From: Flavihumibacter soli
GTDB lineage: Bacteria > Bacteroidota > Bacteroidia > Sphingobacteriales > Sphingobacteriaceae
DNA length: 64,000 bases
Assembly: GCF_010692725.1 (NCBI RefSeq)
Contig: NZ_JAAFZB010000088.1
Span: 62,001-126,000 of the forward strand
Direction of reading: 5' to 3'
Shown here: piece after piece, positions 16,892 through 26,524 of the stretch
Position numbering within the stretch: the stretch's first letter is position 1
Layout of the letters: each line of letters starts with the position of its first letter
The notes under the pieces: generated by a model
Told to the model about the DNA's origin: nothing
What the model saw: the letters and a program-made list of their open reading frames with translations, nothing else
Database searches by the model: none
Made by a program: the position numbers and the translations under genes

Positions 16892-18610
16892 ATGAATTTT
16901 AAAACGCTGAAAGCCTATTATCCTGCTATTATTGTACTGATAGCACTCTTAACTTTCACCCTTTTTTCCTATTACCAGGCAAGGGTAACATCAATTGAAA
17001 AAAGAGAGCGTTTATTCGAAACCCGAGTAAAGACTGTTACGAGTGCGCTCAATTCACGAATGGTTGATTACATCCAGATCCTGAAGGGATGCCAGGGACT
17101 ATTTTATGGAAGTGACTCAATTACAGCACGGGACTGGAAAACTTACGTTGATAACTTAAACATATCAACTATCTATCCAGGTATTCAGGGTATTGCATAT
17201 GCCAAATTTATTCACAAGAATGACCGGTATAGGCTTGAGGAGGCGGTGAGAAAAAGTGGCTTCACTGATTTCAATATACGCTCAACTTTAAAAAATGAGT
17301 TTCTGACCCCAATAATATATATCGAACCGTTCAATGGAAGAAATTTAAAGGCGTTTGGTTATGATATGTATAGTGATAGTGCAAGGCGTGCAGCAATGGA
17401 CCGCGCACTATTAACCGGGCAGCCTTCGATGACAGGTAAAGTTATCCTTGTTCAAGAAACCAATGATGATATACAACCGGGCCTTTTACTGTACCTGCCA
17501 GTATATCATGAACCAAAAAATGTAACTGACATTGCACAAAGGAAGAAAAACATTAAGGGCTTCGTTTACTACCCGTTCCGGTCTTATGACCTCATAGAGA
17601 ATATAAGCAGAAACTACAGGGATTTGCGTTTGGAGATCTATGATGGTTCTAAAATGGATCAAAAAAATTTGCTGTTCGATTCAGATACTTCCGTTAATAT
17701 TCAGGGGATACGATATGACCCTGAATTCAGAAATACAGTAAAATTAAATGTGGCCGGCCGGCAATGGTATTTACAGGTAGCCAGCACGGAAAGATTCGGC
17801 TCAGCTGTAGAGAAGTCGCAGCCTTTGATGATCCTGACATTTGGTTTTATCTTATCAGTTTTGTTCTTTATAATGATTTTCAACATTATAAGTCGGAACA
17901 GACAAATTAGTATTGAACTTGAATTATCTAAAGAACTGGATAATAAGAAAGACGAATTTATCGGAATAGCGAGTCATGAATTGAAAACTCCGCTTACAAG
18001 CATAAAAGCTTATATACAACTTCTTGAGCGTTCAGATTTGAAGGAACAGGAAAGAAAATATGTATCTAAAGCAAATTCCAATGTTACCAAACTCAATAAC
18101 CTGATTGGAGATCTTCTTGATGTATCGAAAATTCAATCCGGCCAGCTTCAGTTAAACATTGCCCCTTTCTCGCTGAAGCAAATGATTACGGAAAGTATAG
18201 AAAATGTTCAACACATGTTTAGCAGCCATGAACTGATTGTTCGCGGAATAATTCCTGAAATCATACTTGATGGAGATATCGTGAGACTTGAGCAAGCGAT
18301 GAACAACTTGCTCCTCAACGCTATTAAATATTCTCCGGGTGCGAGCTCGGTTTATATCAGCTGTAAGCGGATGGAGAACAGCGTAAAAATAGACGTAGTC
18401 GATTTAGGGATTGGCATATCCACGAAAAATCAGGAAAAGATCTTTGAGCGCTTTTACAGGGCTAAAGAATTATCGCCCGTGATTTCAGGCCTTGGGATGG
18501 GTTTGTATATCTCAGCGGAAATTGTAAGGCGCCATGACGGTAAGATCGGCGTCAAAAGTAATCCCGCTAAAGGATCAACATTCTATATCGTATTACCCTA
18601 CAAAGCGTAA
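16892..18610 (+). CDS. CHASE-domain sensor histidine kinase
   Basis: A 572-aa inner-membrane sensor. Membrane segment 1 spans about residues 10-28, a periplasmic CHASE ligand-binding domain about 40-270, and membrane segment 2 about 305-325. A HisKA dimerisation domain (phospho-acceptor His in GIASHELKTPL, near residue 360) and a HATPase_c domain (N-box NNLLLNAIKYS, G-boxes DLGIGIS and GLGMGLYI) follow. No response regulator is adjacent, so it is an orphan kinase. CHASE domains bind small extracellular ligands, but the ligand here is unknown. The promoter has a palindrome across the -7 element, suggesting repression. Two mutually exclusive hairpins lie after the stop. Confidence 0.94.
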   Translation: MNFKTLKAYYPAIIVLIALLTFTLFSYYQARVTSIEKRERLFETRVKTVTSALNSRMVDYIQILKGCQGLFYGSDSITARDWKTYVDNLNISTIYPGIQGIAYAKFIHKNDRYRLEEAVRKSGFTDFNIRSTLKNEFLTPIIYIEPFNGRNLKAFGYDMYSDSARRAAMDRALLTGQPSMTGKVILVQETNDDIQPGLLLYLPVYHEPKNVTDIAQRKKNIKGFVYYPFRSYDLIENISRNYRDLRLEIYDGSKMDQKNLLFDSDTSVNIQGIRYDPEFRNTVKLNVAGRQWYLQVASTERFGSAVEKSQPLMILTFGFILSVLFFIMIFNIISRNRQISIELELSKELDNKKDEFIGIASHELKTPLTSIKAYIQLLERSDLKEQERKYVSKANSNVTKLNNLIGDLLDVSKIQSGQLQLNIAPFSLKQMITESIENVQHMFSSHELIVRGIIPEIILDGDIVRLEQAMNNLLLNAIKYSPGASSVYISCKRMENSVKIDVVDLGIGISTKNQEKIFERFYRAKELSPVISGLGMGLYISAEIVRRHDGKIGVKSNPAKGSTFYIVLPYKA

Positions 18611-18619
18611 GACTTTGAT

Positions 18620-18677
18620 AACCTCAATTAGAGGTTTAAAAAGTGAAACAAAAATGTTTCAGGTTTACGCCTCTTTT
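18620..18677 (+). terminator. Overlapping hairpins between the histidine kinase and mscL
   Basis: AACCTC-aatta-GAGGTT (18620-18636) and TGAAACA-aaaa-TGTTTCA (18644-18661) form two small perfect hairpins. AGAGG (18630-18634) can alternatively pair with CCTCT (18670-18674), enclosing the second hairpin and followed by TTT. The alternatives share bases, as in attenuators, but a simple terminator is the default reading. Confidence 0.45.
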
Positions 18678-18724
18678 ATCTTATATTTAATTATATTTCT
18701 GGCAAGTAGTTAAAATCTTTAAAT

Positions 18725-19132
18725 ATGAGCATAGTTAAAGAATTCAAAGAGTTTATTTCGAAGGGCAATGTTATCGACCTGGCTGTAGGTGTAATTATTG
18801 GAGCTGCATTCGGGAAAATTGTTACTTCGCTAGTGGATGACATTATTATGCCACCTGTGGGTTATGTGCTTGGCGGTATTGATTTTGCAGAAAAGAAATT
18901 GGTGCTGGTTCCGGAAGATACCTCCACGAAAGTGACGGAAGTCGCAATTCGGTATGGCAACTTTATCAATGTTGCTATCCAATTCCTAATCGTTGCTGCA
19001 TGTATTTTCGCGATTGTTAAAGCGATTAATTCCTTAAAACGTAAAGAGGAAACTGCGCCGGCAGTACCAACAAAAGAACAGGTGTTGCTTGGGGAAATCC
19101 GGGACCTTCTACGTTCGCAAAATAGACTCTAG
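18725..19132 (+). CDS. mscL: Large-conductance mechanosensitive channel MscL
   Basis: A 135-aa protein with the complete MscL pattern: an amphipathic N-terminus ([17 protein letters not shown]), the pore helix with [17 protein letters not shown], a periplasmic loop, a second membrane helix (about residues 78-98) and a charged C-terminal helical bundle. It forms a homopentameric inner-membrane pore that opens under membrane tension during hypo-osmotic shock and releases solutes. Length is normal. The 114-bp spacer after the histidine kinase contains hairpins, so independent transcription is likely. The next gene is convergent. Confidence 0.97.
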   Translation: MSIVKEFKEFISKGNVIDLAVGVIIGAAFGKIVTSLVDDIIMPPVGYVLGGIDFAEKKLVLVPEDTSTKVTEVAIRYGNFINVAIQFLIVAACIFAIVKAINSLKRKEETAPAVPTKEQVLLGEIRDLLRSQNRL

Positions 19133-19207
19133 TAATGTGAAACTAATTCCTGAAAGGTTTACCTGTTTGAAGCAAACTGCATCAATCCGGCTAAAATTTA
19201 ACAGGCA

Positions 19208-19648
19208 TTATAATACGGCAGATTCAGAATCCCGGTTCTCCGTATACTTTTTAAAATTATTTAGTATTGCCTGCCAGCCTTGTTGTTGCATTTCGAGCGA
19301 ATTGGTAGTCTCTGGTTCAAATCTTTCAGAAACAAGTGTTTTATCACCCTGACGAGAGAAGGTTACCTGAACTTTTCTGCCATCACCCATCGTGTATTCA
19401 ATTAATTCATTCACCTTCACTTGATCATAAGTACCGGCAAAATCAAATCCGAAACTTTGATCCCTGGCCTCCATCCTTGAACTGAATTTGCCACCGACCC
19501 GCAGGTCATTTTCAGCATGGGGAGTATGCCAGTCATCGGAAGCATTATTCCATTTCTTTATATGCTGAGGTTCCGTCCAATACATCCATGTTTTGTCAAC
19601 TGATGCGTCAACAAGGGCTTCTACTGTGATCGTTGGTTTATTTTCCAT
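19208..19648 (-). CDS. SRPBCC (AHSA1-like, START-fold) protein
   Basis: A 146-aa protein with the Activator of Hsp90 ATPase homologue 1-like fold. The signature is the N-terminal VEALVDASVDKTWMYWTEP, the HIKKWNNAS segment, GGKFSSRMEARD, and the C-terminal helix EMQQQGWQAILNNFKKY. These proteins form a hydrophobic cavity and bind small ligands, but substrates are generally unknown and eukaryotic Aha1 function should not be transferred. It is a single cytoplasmic gene, convergent with mscL and divergent from the carbamoyltransferase. Confidence 0.85.
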   Translation of the reverse strand: MENKPTITVEALVDASVDKTWMYWTEPQHIKKWNNASDDWHTPHAENDLRVGGKFSSRMEARDQSFGFDFAGTYDQVKVNELIEYTMGDGRKVQVTFSRQGDKTLVSERFEPETTNSLEMQQQGWQAILNNFKKYTENRDSESAVL

Positions 19649-19789
19649 CTTAAAGAATTGGTTAACAATCGAAATTAAAAAAAGCTTTTCAATATACCAA
19701 TCATCCGGTCTAGTTATAACTCGCTCCTAAATGCTTTATTTTTTTATCTCGAACTTTTTCTGTGGTTTTAAGTTTTTACAAGGCACATC

Positions 19790-19797
19790 TATCTTGA
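19790..19797 (+). promoter_or_regulatory. -7-like element immediately before the carbamoyltransferase
   Basis: TATCTTGA ends four bases before the ATG at 19802. Initiation from it would give an essentially leaderless mRNA. No clear -33 element is seen, so support is modest. Confidence 0.35.
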
Positions 19798-19801
19798 TTT
19801 T

Positions 19802-21514
19802 ATGTATGTTTTGGGAATTAATGCTGTCTTCCATGATTCGGCGGCTTGCATTCTGAAAAATGGAGAATTACTAGCTGCAGTTGAGGAAGAACGATTTACC
19901 CATTACAAACATGGAAAACGGCCAATTCCGTTTTCAACCTACGAACTCCCCTATAATGCAATTGATTACTGTTTAAAAACAGCAGGAATTCATCTCAGGG
20001 ATGTCGATCATGTAGCTTATTCGTTTGACCCCTATCTCTTGACTAAGACAGGTTATCACGAAGCCGGAAGTATTGAGATCCCGTTCCACTCGTTAGAATC
20101 GGACCGGCATTGGTTGTCACCTTGGGACCCGCTGTTCTTATCATCTATTGTTAATTCTCCGGGCTTATTAGTCGATGGGTATCCTCATCATCTTCAGTTA
20201 CGGTTTCAGGGCACTTCAACCAAAGATTTTGAATGGCATTTTGTGGAGCACCATTTAGCGCATGCCGCCAGTGCTTTTAATTGCTCCCCGTTCGATCACG
20301 CAGCGATTCTTACCATGGATGGCCGCGGTGAGAAAGCAACAACAACTTATAATGTAGGCAATCTTAATACTATCGGCCGCCTGGGACAGGTAAATATGCC
20401 TCATTCACTCGGCTTACTTTATGAGCAGGTTACTACTCACTTGGGATTTCTTCATTCTTCTGATGAGTATAAGGTGATGGCGCTCGCCTCATATGGAAAA
20501 CCCGAGTTTATTAAGGATTTTGAATCAATGATAGCTTTCAATAAAAAGGGCTGTTACACAATCAGTAATGAATGTCTGGTAGAGCGATTCGGTCCCCGGC
20601 GATTGCGACATGAGCCATTTACGAAACATCATTTCAACATTGCGCACTCGATGCAAAAAGTGCTTGAAGAAGTTGTACTCCAGTTAGTTCAGTATCTTCA
20701 TGAGGAAAGCATGGAGCAAAACATTTGCCTTGCAGGGGGAGTAGCATTGAATTGCGTACTTAATGCCCGGATCCGGGATCGGGGTCTCTTTAAAAATGTT
20801 TGGGTCCAGCCTGCTGCGGGCGATTCAGGTACTGCCGTAGGCGCCGCTATTTCTATAGATTCCGAAAAGAGATTGCCTGTAAGCAAAAGTTTTGTGATGG
20901 ACCATGCTTACCTCGGTCCGGAATACACTGATGAAGAGATAGAGAAGTTTTTAAAGTGGTCAAAATTATCGTATCGTAAACTACAGAACGTCGCCAACGA
21001 AACCGCAGAAATTCTGGCGGATGATAAGATAGTAGGATGGTTCCAGGGAAGGATGGAGTTTGGTCCCCGGGCATTGGGAAGCCGCTCTATATTGGCTTCA
21101 CCGATCAATCCATCAATGCAGGCAAGATTGAATGAAGTAAAAGATCGCGAGGATTTTCGGCCGGTGGCACCTGTTGTACTTGAGGAGGAGGCATCAGAAT
21201 GGTTTGTTAATGCCAAATATTCTCCATTTATGCTGTTTGTTTATGACGTCAAACCGGAAAAGGCAGATAAGATCCCTGCAGTGAGACATGTTGACGGAAC
21301 TGCCCGTATTCAGACTATTAACCGTAAGCAACATCCGAAATACTATGATCTGATTAAGGCCTTTAAACAAATTACCGGTGTACCAGTATTAGTCAATACA
21401 TCGTTTAATACATTAGGGAAGCCTATCGTCTGTTCACCGCGGGATGCAGTGGAATGTTTTTGGTCTTCGCCCTTTGATGCACTGGTAATAGGTTCATACT
21501 TAATAGAAAAATAG
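19802..21514 (+). CDS. Carbamoyltransferase, NodU/TobZ family
   Basis: A 570-aa protein with the two-domain NodU/TobZ architecture. The N-terminal Kae1-like domain starts VLGINAVFHDSAAC and holds the metal-binding HHLAHAASAF (near residue 150) and LTMDGRGE. The C-terminal YrdC-like domain has GWFQGRMEFGPRALGSRSIL (near residue 415) and VLVNTSFN. Such enzymes make carbamoyl-adenylate from carbamoyl phosphate and ATP and transfer the carbamoyl group to a hydroxyl, often on a sugar. It heads an operon with a GT2 (start directly after this stop) and a GT9, so O-carbamoylation of a surface glycan is the likely role. Confidence 0.92.
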   Translation: MYVLGINAVFHDSAACILKNGELLAAVEEERFTHYKHGKRPIPFSTYELPYNAIDYCLKTAGIHLRDVDHVAYSFDPYLLTKTGYHEAGSIEIPFHSLESDRHWLSPWDPLFLSSIVNSPGLLVDGYPHHLQLRFQGTSTKDFEWHFVEHHLAHAASAFNCSPFDHAAILTMDGRGEKATTTYNVGNLNTIGRLGQVNMPHSLGLLYEQVTTHLGFLHSSDEYKVMALASYGKPEFIKDFESMIAFNKKGCYTISNECLVERFGPRRLRHEPFTKHHFNIAHSMQKVLEEVVLQLVQYLHEESMEQNICLAGGVALNCVLNARIRDRGLFKNVWVQPAAGDSGTAVGAAISIDSEKRLPVSKSFVMDHAYLGPEYTDEEIEKFLKWSKLSYRKLQNVANETAEILADDKIVGWFQGRMEFGPRALGSRSILASPINPSMQARLNEVKDREDFRPVAPVVLEEEASEWFVNAKYSPFMLFVYDVKPEKADKIPAVRHVDGTARIQTINRKQHPKYYDLIKAFKQITGVPVLVNTSFNTLGKPIVCSPRDAVECFWSSPFDALVIGSYLIEK

Positions 21515-22507
21515 ATGGTACAAACATTTACCCCGTTTTTGTCTCCAAAAGATTCGCTGATTTCTGTGGTCATACCGACCTACAGACGACCTGAGTTACT
21601 ATCAAAATGCTTAAAAGCCCTTCGGGCTCAAACGATTGATAAGGAGTTGTTTGAAGTGATTGTCGTGCATGATGGGCAGGATATTGTAAGCGAAAAAAAG
21701 ATTAAAAAATCCTTTCCTGAGGTTAGGTATTACTCACTTAAGGAAAACAAAGGCCCTGCTGCGGCCCGTAATTACGGGTGGCTAAATGCGAAGGGCATAT
21801 TAATCGCTTTTACAGATGATGATTGTGTCCCTGATAAGAACTGGTTGAATGATATTCGGATTAGTTATCACAATGAAGCTGAAGTGGCCTTCGCGGGAAA
21901 AGTACGGGTGCCTTTACCTGAATTTCCGACTGACTTTGAATTAAATACAGCTCGTCTTGCCGAAGCTGCTTTTATTACAGCAAACTGCATCTGCACGAAA
22001 GCTGCACTTTTGAGGGTCGGTGGTTTCGATGAGCGATTTAAAATGGCATGGCGTGAAGACAGCGATCTTGAATTTAAATTATTATCAGAGAATATTCCCA
22101 TTAAAAAACTTGAAACTGCTTTGGTCATTCATCCTGTTAGAAAAGTTCCCTGGGGAATTAGCATTAAAGAGCAAAAAAAAGGAATGTTTAATGCACTTCT
22201 ATATAAAAAGTTTCCCTTTTTATATAGAGAAAAGATCGGTGATACCCCTCCGTATTTTTACTACCTGATGATAGTCTTTTTTTTCGGGATGATTTATGGA
22301 CTAATTACATCACAAGCTCAAACTCTGGAGATCTCTTTAGTTGGGTATTTATTTTCATTTGTATTATTTGCTTTCAAGAGACTTAAAAATACATCAAGAC
22401 GAGTTAGTCATGTCGTGGAAATTCTCGTTACCTCTATAGTCATTCCATTTGCATCCGTTTACTGGCAATGGTATGGAGCCTATAAATACCGTGTGCTGTT
22501 TATTTGA
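21515..22507 (+). CDS. Glycosyltransferase family 2
   Basis: A 330-aa protein. The GT-A domain (residues 12-230) has SVVIPTYRRPELL, the DXD-like FTDDDCVPDKNW (near residue 90) and the acceptor motif WREDSDLEFKLL (near residue 175). Two or three hydrophobic segments at the C-terminus (about residues 245-310) anchor it in the inner membrane. It begins at the base after the carbamoyltransferase stop, so the two are surely co-translated. It probably adds a sugar to the lipid-linked glycan that the carbamoyltransferase decorates. Donor and acceptor are unknown. Confidence 0.9.
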   Translation: MVQTFTPFLSPKDSLISVVIPTYRRPELLSKCLKALRAQTIDKELFEVIVVHDGQDIVSEKKIKKSFPEVRYYSLKENKGPAAARNYGWLNAKGILIAFTDDDCVPDKNWLNDIRISYHNEAEVAFAGKVRVPLPEFPTDFELNTARLAEAAFITANCICTKAALLRVGGFDERFKMAWREDSDLEFKLLSENIPIKKLETALVIHPVRKVPWGISIKEQKKGMFNALLYKKFPFLYREKIGDTPPYFYYLMIVFFFGMIYGLITSQAQTLEISLVGYLFSFVLFAFKRLKNTSRRVSHVVEILVTSIVIPFASVYWQWYGAYKYRVLFI

Positions 22508-22523
22508 ATGAAGGTAACCTGCA

Positions 22524-23519
22524 ATGAACTTGCCCACTAATGATATTAGGAAAATAGGGATTCTGAGAGCCTTACAATTAGGCGATCTCCTTTGTTCCGT
22601 ACCAGCGTTCAGAGTTCTGCGACATGCATTTCCTGAGGCGGAAATATGTCTGATAGGATTGCCATGGTGCATGTCTTTTGTGAGACGCTTTAAGGACTAT
22701 ATCGATCGCTTCGTCGAATTTCCGGGCTATCCAGGTTTACCTGAACGGGTTTATCAACCTTTGACAGTCGTCAACTTTATCAAACAGATGCAGGAGGAAA
22801 AATTCGACCTCTTTATCCAGCTGCAAGGGAATGGTACATATGTTAATCCCCTTACAGAGCTTTTTGCTGCTAAAAATCTTGCCGGTTACTATAGGACAGA
22901 AGATTATTGCCCCGATCAGAATCTTTTCATGTTATATCCGAATTTTGGATCCGAAATTAAGCGGCATCTTTTATTGATGGAACATCTGGGTTTACAAGCT
23001 GGCTCCACAGATCTTGAATTTCCAATGACAGATGCTGACTTTGCAGAATTTGTAGACATCAGCCAGGTTATTCCGGCAATCAATTATGTCTGTGTTCATC
23101 CTGGTTCTCGCGGTTCATGGCGCCGCTGGCCTGCTTCCTATTTTGCTCAAATTTCAGACTATTGTTACGAGCAAGGTTTCCAGATAGTGCTTACCGGAAC
23201 TGCCGAAGAAAAGTCATTGACCAATGAGGTAGAGAATCTGATGAAACACCCTGCTATCAATTCTGCTGGACTAACGAGCCTCGGAGCAATGGGAGTTTTA
23301 GTCAGTAAAGCTTCCATGCTTATATCAAACTGTACAGGAGTATCTCATATGGCTTCAGCCTTAGAGATTCCGAGTATTGTAATCAGCATGGATGGAGAAC
23401 CGGAACGTTGGGCTCCTTTGAATACATCAATTCACAAAATAACCAATTGGTTAGAAACTCCTGATTTTAAAGAAGTTATGAATAATGTGTCAATTCTTAT
23501 TTGTCGGCTTCAAAAATAG
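22524..23519 (+). CDS. Glycosyltransferase family 9 (heptosyltransferase-like)
   Basis: A 331-aa GT-B protein of the ADP-heptose:LPS heptosyltransferase family. The N-terminal IGILRALQLGDLLCSVPAFR, the central VHPGSRGSWRRWP (near residue 193) and the donor-site ISNCTGVSHMASALEIPSIVI (near residue 275) are characteristic. It is third in the carbamoyltransferase operon, 16 bp after the GT2. A heptose donor is likely because a GmhB-like heptose bisphosphate phosphatase and a second GT9 lie in the facing operon, but GT9 enzymes can use other donors. The 3' end overlaps that second GT9 gene by 10 bp. Confidence 0.88.
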   Translation: MNLPTNDIRKIGILRALQLGDLLCSVPAFRVLRHAFPEAEICLIGLPWCMSFVRRFKDYIDRFVEFPGYPGLPERVYQPLTVVNFIKQMQEEKFDLFIQLQGNGTYVNPLTELFAAKNLAGYYRTEDYCPDQNLFMLYPNFGSEIKRHLLLMEHLGLQAGSTDLEFPMTDADFAEFVDISQVIPAINYVCVHPGSRGSWRRWPASYFAQISDYCYEQGFQIVLTGTAEEKSLTNEVENLMKHPAINSAGLTSLGAMGVLVSKASMLISNCTGVSHMASALEIPSIVISMDGEPERWAPLNTSIHKITNWLETPDFKEVMNNVSILICRLQK

Positions 23520-24685
23520 CGGTCTGCCGGAAGCCAGGAAAACTTTCCGATAGTTTTCAGCTCTGCGTGCCGGGCGAACACTATCTCAGGAATAAATTCA
23601 ACATTGTTTTTCTGACCAAGAATCCGTTTTGAAGCCTCGACGATTTCAGAAGGTGTCGGTTTTGTAACTTCTGTATTAAACAGGTTGTCATCAACGAATT
23701 TAACAACCTCATTCAGACTTTTCAATTTTTCAGGAACTTTGAAAGGCAAGATCTCACCTCTCACTTTCCAGGGAGTATGCTGCGGATTTGTTAGAGCATA
23801 TAAAACGATTATTGGCACTCCAAGGGCGGCAGCGATATGGATTGTTGCGGTATTCACAGAAATCACAAGTGAGGTGTGCCGAATGAGTGTTATAAACTCT
23901 TCCAGATCTAATTTACCGGCAAGTGAAAAAGAGTCTTCTCCAATTGCAGAATGTATCTTATTAATCTGGCTCGCTTCGGACAAAGTTCCCGTTAACAGCA
24001 ATTGGCACTGAAATTCTTTCAATAACAGTCTACCTGCTTCCACCCAGTGCTTCGCCGGGTATTGCCTTTTCTGCTCGCTTACCCCCGCATGTAATATGAT
24101 CCAGAGCTTCTTTGGGTCTACATCCATCTCCAGCAGTTTATGCTTTAATTCAGGCCAGCCGGACGAGTTGCTATTCAGCGATAGGTGCTCATCTGTTATC
24201 AGGCAGTTAATATTAGCTACAAGGTCCAGATCGCGGCGTACTTGATGACGTACAAAAGTATAAGGTTCCTTTTCAGGCACCCAATCAGTTAAAAGCTGAT
24301 AGGGATTTTCGCGACAATATGCCAGCCGCCTCGGGATCTCCGCCATGTGACACAGCATAGCTGCCGGAAGCGGACTCTGACTGTAAACTGTAAAAATTAT
24401 AACACCGTCAAATTTATAAGCCTTCAGCCGCTCAACCAGCCGGATGTACTCGGCAGGCGAAAAGGAAGATGAGGATTTCACCCAGGGAAGGTCACAAACA
24501 ATTGAGGCATCTATTTCAGGGATAAAATCAGCTATCCCCTTCCCCATTGATGAAGTTAGAACTGTGATATTGCATTTTAGCTTTTCTTTAACTGCCCTTA
24601 TCGCCGGGGACGACATTAGGAGATCGCCCATGTTATCGGCCCTGACGATCAGAATATTTTTACAACCCGCCCAGTCCGCTTTCAT
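23510..24685 (-). CDS. Glycosyltransferase family 9 (heptosyltransferase-like)
   Basis: A 391-aa protein, the second GT9 enzyme of the locus. It has the N-terminal ILIVRADNMGDLLMSSPAIR, the central ILHAGVSEQKRQYPAKHW (near residue 195), and SVNTATIHIAAALGVPIIVL with ALTNPQHTPW (near residue 275). It is longer than its neighbour by about 60 residues, mostly a C-terminal extension. It overlaps the upstream HAD phosphatase gene by 26 bp on the same strand, and the convergent GT9 gene by 10 bp. It probably transfers a heptose-like sugar in the same pathway. Confidence 0.88.
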   Translation of the reverse strand: MKADWAGCKNILIVRADNMGDLLMSSPAIRAVKEKLKCNITVLTSSMGKGIADFIPEIDASIVCDLPWVKSSSSFSPAEYIRLVERLKAYKFDGVIIFTVYSQSPLPAAMLCHMAEIPRRLAYCRENPYQLLTDWVPEKEPYTFVRHQVRRDLDLVANINCLITDEHLSLNSNSSGWPELKHKLLEMDVDPKKLWIILHAGVSEQKRQYPAKHWVEAGRLLLKEFQCQLLLTGTLSEASQINKIHSAIGEDSFSLAGKLDLEEFITLIRHTSLVISVNTATIHIAAALGVPIIVLYALTNPQHTPWKVRGEILPFKVPEKLKSLNEVVKFVDDNLFNTEVTKPTPSEIVEASKRILGQKNNVEFIPEIVFARHAELKTIGKFSWLPADRYF

Positions 24686-25241
24686 TATTATGTTCTAAAA
24701 TATAATTTGCAGCATCGTTAATGTTACGTGCAATAAAGGCAGGGGTACGATATTCACCAGCTTGCCATAAAGTTTCCCCTCCGTTATTAATTAGTATTGT
24801 TCTACATCCTGCCCTATTACCGGCCTCCACATCATTTAAGATGTCTCCTATCATCCAGGATTGGTTCAAGTCAATTTGCCACCTGGCTGCCGCTTGTTGA
24901 ATCAGTCCAGGCTTCGGCTTTCTGCATATACACTCCGTTGCATACTTTGTGATTGTTCCTTTGGGATGATGAGGACAATAAAGAAACCCACTCAGATGGA
25001 TGCCATTATCACTTAACAACCTTGACAATTCCTTTCCAATAATTTCCACCTGGTCTTCTGTTATATATCCCAATGCAACTCCACTTTGATTTGTGATAAC
25101 AATGAGCGAAAAGCCCTCATGCTGCAGACTTATCAGCCCTGCAACCACTCCCTCATTTAAATTTATGAGCTTAGGATCTGCATTGTAAGGAATATCAGGT
25201 ATTAACGTCCCGTCCTTATCAACAAAAATGGCTTTCTTCAT
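24660..25241 (-). CDS. HAD-IIIA phosphatase, GmhB-like (heptose 1,7-bisphosphate 7-phosphatase)
   Basis: A 193-aa protein. Motif I is VDKDGTLIPD (near residue 7), motif II TNQSGVA, and motif IV MIGDILNDVEAG. Between them sits the zinc-binding loop CPHHPKGT...CICRKPKPG (about residues 88-116) that distinguishes GmhB and histidinol-phosphate phosphatases from other HADs. In this glycan cluster, dephosphorylation of D-glycero-D-manno-heptose 1,7-bisphosphate is the best call. The gene overlaps the downstream GT9 by 26 bp, and its start shares one base with the upstream GT4 stop. No GmhA or HldE homologue lies in the window, so those steps must be encoded elsewhere. Confidence 0.85.
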   Translation of the reverse strand: MKKAIFVDKDGTLIPDIPYNADPKLINLNEGVVAGLISLQHEGFSLIVITNQSGVALGYITEDQVEIIGKELSRLLSDNGIHLSGFLYCPHHPKGTITKYATECICRKPKPGLIQQAAARWQIDLNQSWMIGDILNDVEAGNRAGCRTILINNGGETLWQAGEYRTPAFIARNINDAANYILEHNNESGLGGL

Positions 25242-26524
25242 TAGGCTGCCTGGGTCTTTGTTTTTGAATTCGCCGGAAACAGATTTGAGGTATGCTTATT
25301 TGAGAGTATTATTCGCTGAAATAGCTGGTCTGCCTGACGAGCTATATTCGTCCATGAGAATTCTGAATTTACGCGTTTGATACAGTTCTTACTCATCAGT
25401 GCCAGTAGCTGCTTGTCTGCTACCAGCCGATCGATACTTTGAGCTAATGCTTCAGGATCGTTGGGAGGAACCAAAAGTCCTGTTTCACCATTTAAAACGC
25501 TATATTTAATTCCCCCGACGTTAGATCCGATAACAGGGGTTCCGCATGCCATTGATTCCAGAGGCGTAATACCAAAAGGTTCATACCACGGGGTGGTTAC
25601 GAATATATCGGCAGCTGAATAGTAAAATTTAAGCAGGTCGCGATTCTTCCGGCCAATAAAGTTTGTTTTAGAAGCTACTCCTAATTCATTTGCTAATTCA
25701 TGAAGTCTTCTAATTTCCGGATTCGATAGTACATCACTTTCGTCAAATTCACCTCCAACGATCAATAGGCGACTTTTTGAATTCTTCAGTTTAACCATTG
25801 AACGGATAACATTGTCAATTCCTTTCCTGGGAACTATTCTCCCAAGCTGAAGGATAATGGTTTCATCGTGAGAAAGGTGGAGTAATTTACGGGCAAGGAT
25901 CTTATCTATAGGATAAAAGTCTTTGGAACTAAATCCACACGGGATTGTCGTTATTTTAAAAGAAGGGGTTCCGTAAAGCTTCATGAGATCCTCCTTATCT
26001 TGCGGACACTCAGCGATAATTTGATCGGCCTTCCTGATAATATCCGCTTCAATTGTAACCCTTTCAGCAGGAAATCTATCGTTATCTCCTTGATGTAGAA
26101 GCCTAACCTGTCCAAGTGCATGGAAAGTGATCACAAACGGGATACTGAGTATCTCTTTCAGCTGAGCGGCAACTAGTCCGGACATCCAGAAATTCGCGTG
26201 TATCAGGCTGTACATTATTTTTCCGTTGCGTATAAATGACAACATATTTTCCCGAAACTGATCCATAAAGGGCAGCAGGTCTTCTTTTGCAATAACCCCT
26301 TTCGGTCCGGCTTCAATATGAATGACGCGGATACCATGCATCCAGTTAATTACCTTCGGAAGGGAGGCATCCTCCCATCGGGTATATATATCCAAATCAT
26401 TTCCTGACAGCGAAAGATATTTGGACAACTCAGCGACATACACGTTCTGACCGCCGGAATCCACACCTCCCAGGGTCGCCAAGGGAGACGCGTGCTCACT
26501 GATAATTGCTATTTTATTTTTCAT
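25241..26524 (-). CDS. Glycosyltransferase family 4 (sucrose-phosphate synthase-like N-terminus)
   Basis: About 427 aa from the ATG at 26524. I prefer this start to longer in-frame alternatives because MKNKIAIISEHASP begins the GT-B fold and the ATG overlaps the upstream stop by 11 bp. Features are the nucleotide-sugar loop GGVDSGGQNVYV, the central ILQLGRIVPRKGID (near residue 220) and the GT4 EX7E motif in EPFGITPLESMACGTPVIGS (near residue 320). The GGQNVYV motif is typical of sucrose synthase-like retaining glycosyltransferases. It is a cytoplasmic enzyme, second in the minus-strand operon. The sugar substrate is unknown. Confidence 0.9.
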   Translation of the reverse strand: MKNKIAIISEHASPLATLGGVDSGGQNVYVAELSKYLSLSGNDLDIYTRWEDASLPKVINWMHGIRVIHIEAGPKGVIAKEDLLPFMDQFRENMLSFIRNGKIMYSLIHANFWMSGLVAAQLKEILSIPFVITFHALGQVRLLHQGDNDRFPAERVTIEADIIRKADQIIAECPQDKEDLMKLYGTPSFKITTIPCGFSSKDFYPIDKILARKLLHLSHDETIILQLGRIVPRKGIDNVIRSMVKLKNSKSRLLIVGGEFDESDVLSNPEIRRLHELANELGVASKTNFIGRKNRDLLKFYYSAADIFVTTPWYEPFGITPLESMACGTPVIGSNVGGIKYSVLNGETGLLVPPNDPEALAQSIDRLVADKQLLALMSKNCIKRVNSEFSWTNIARQADQLFQRIILSNKHTSNLFPANSKTKTQAA

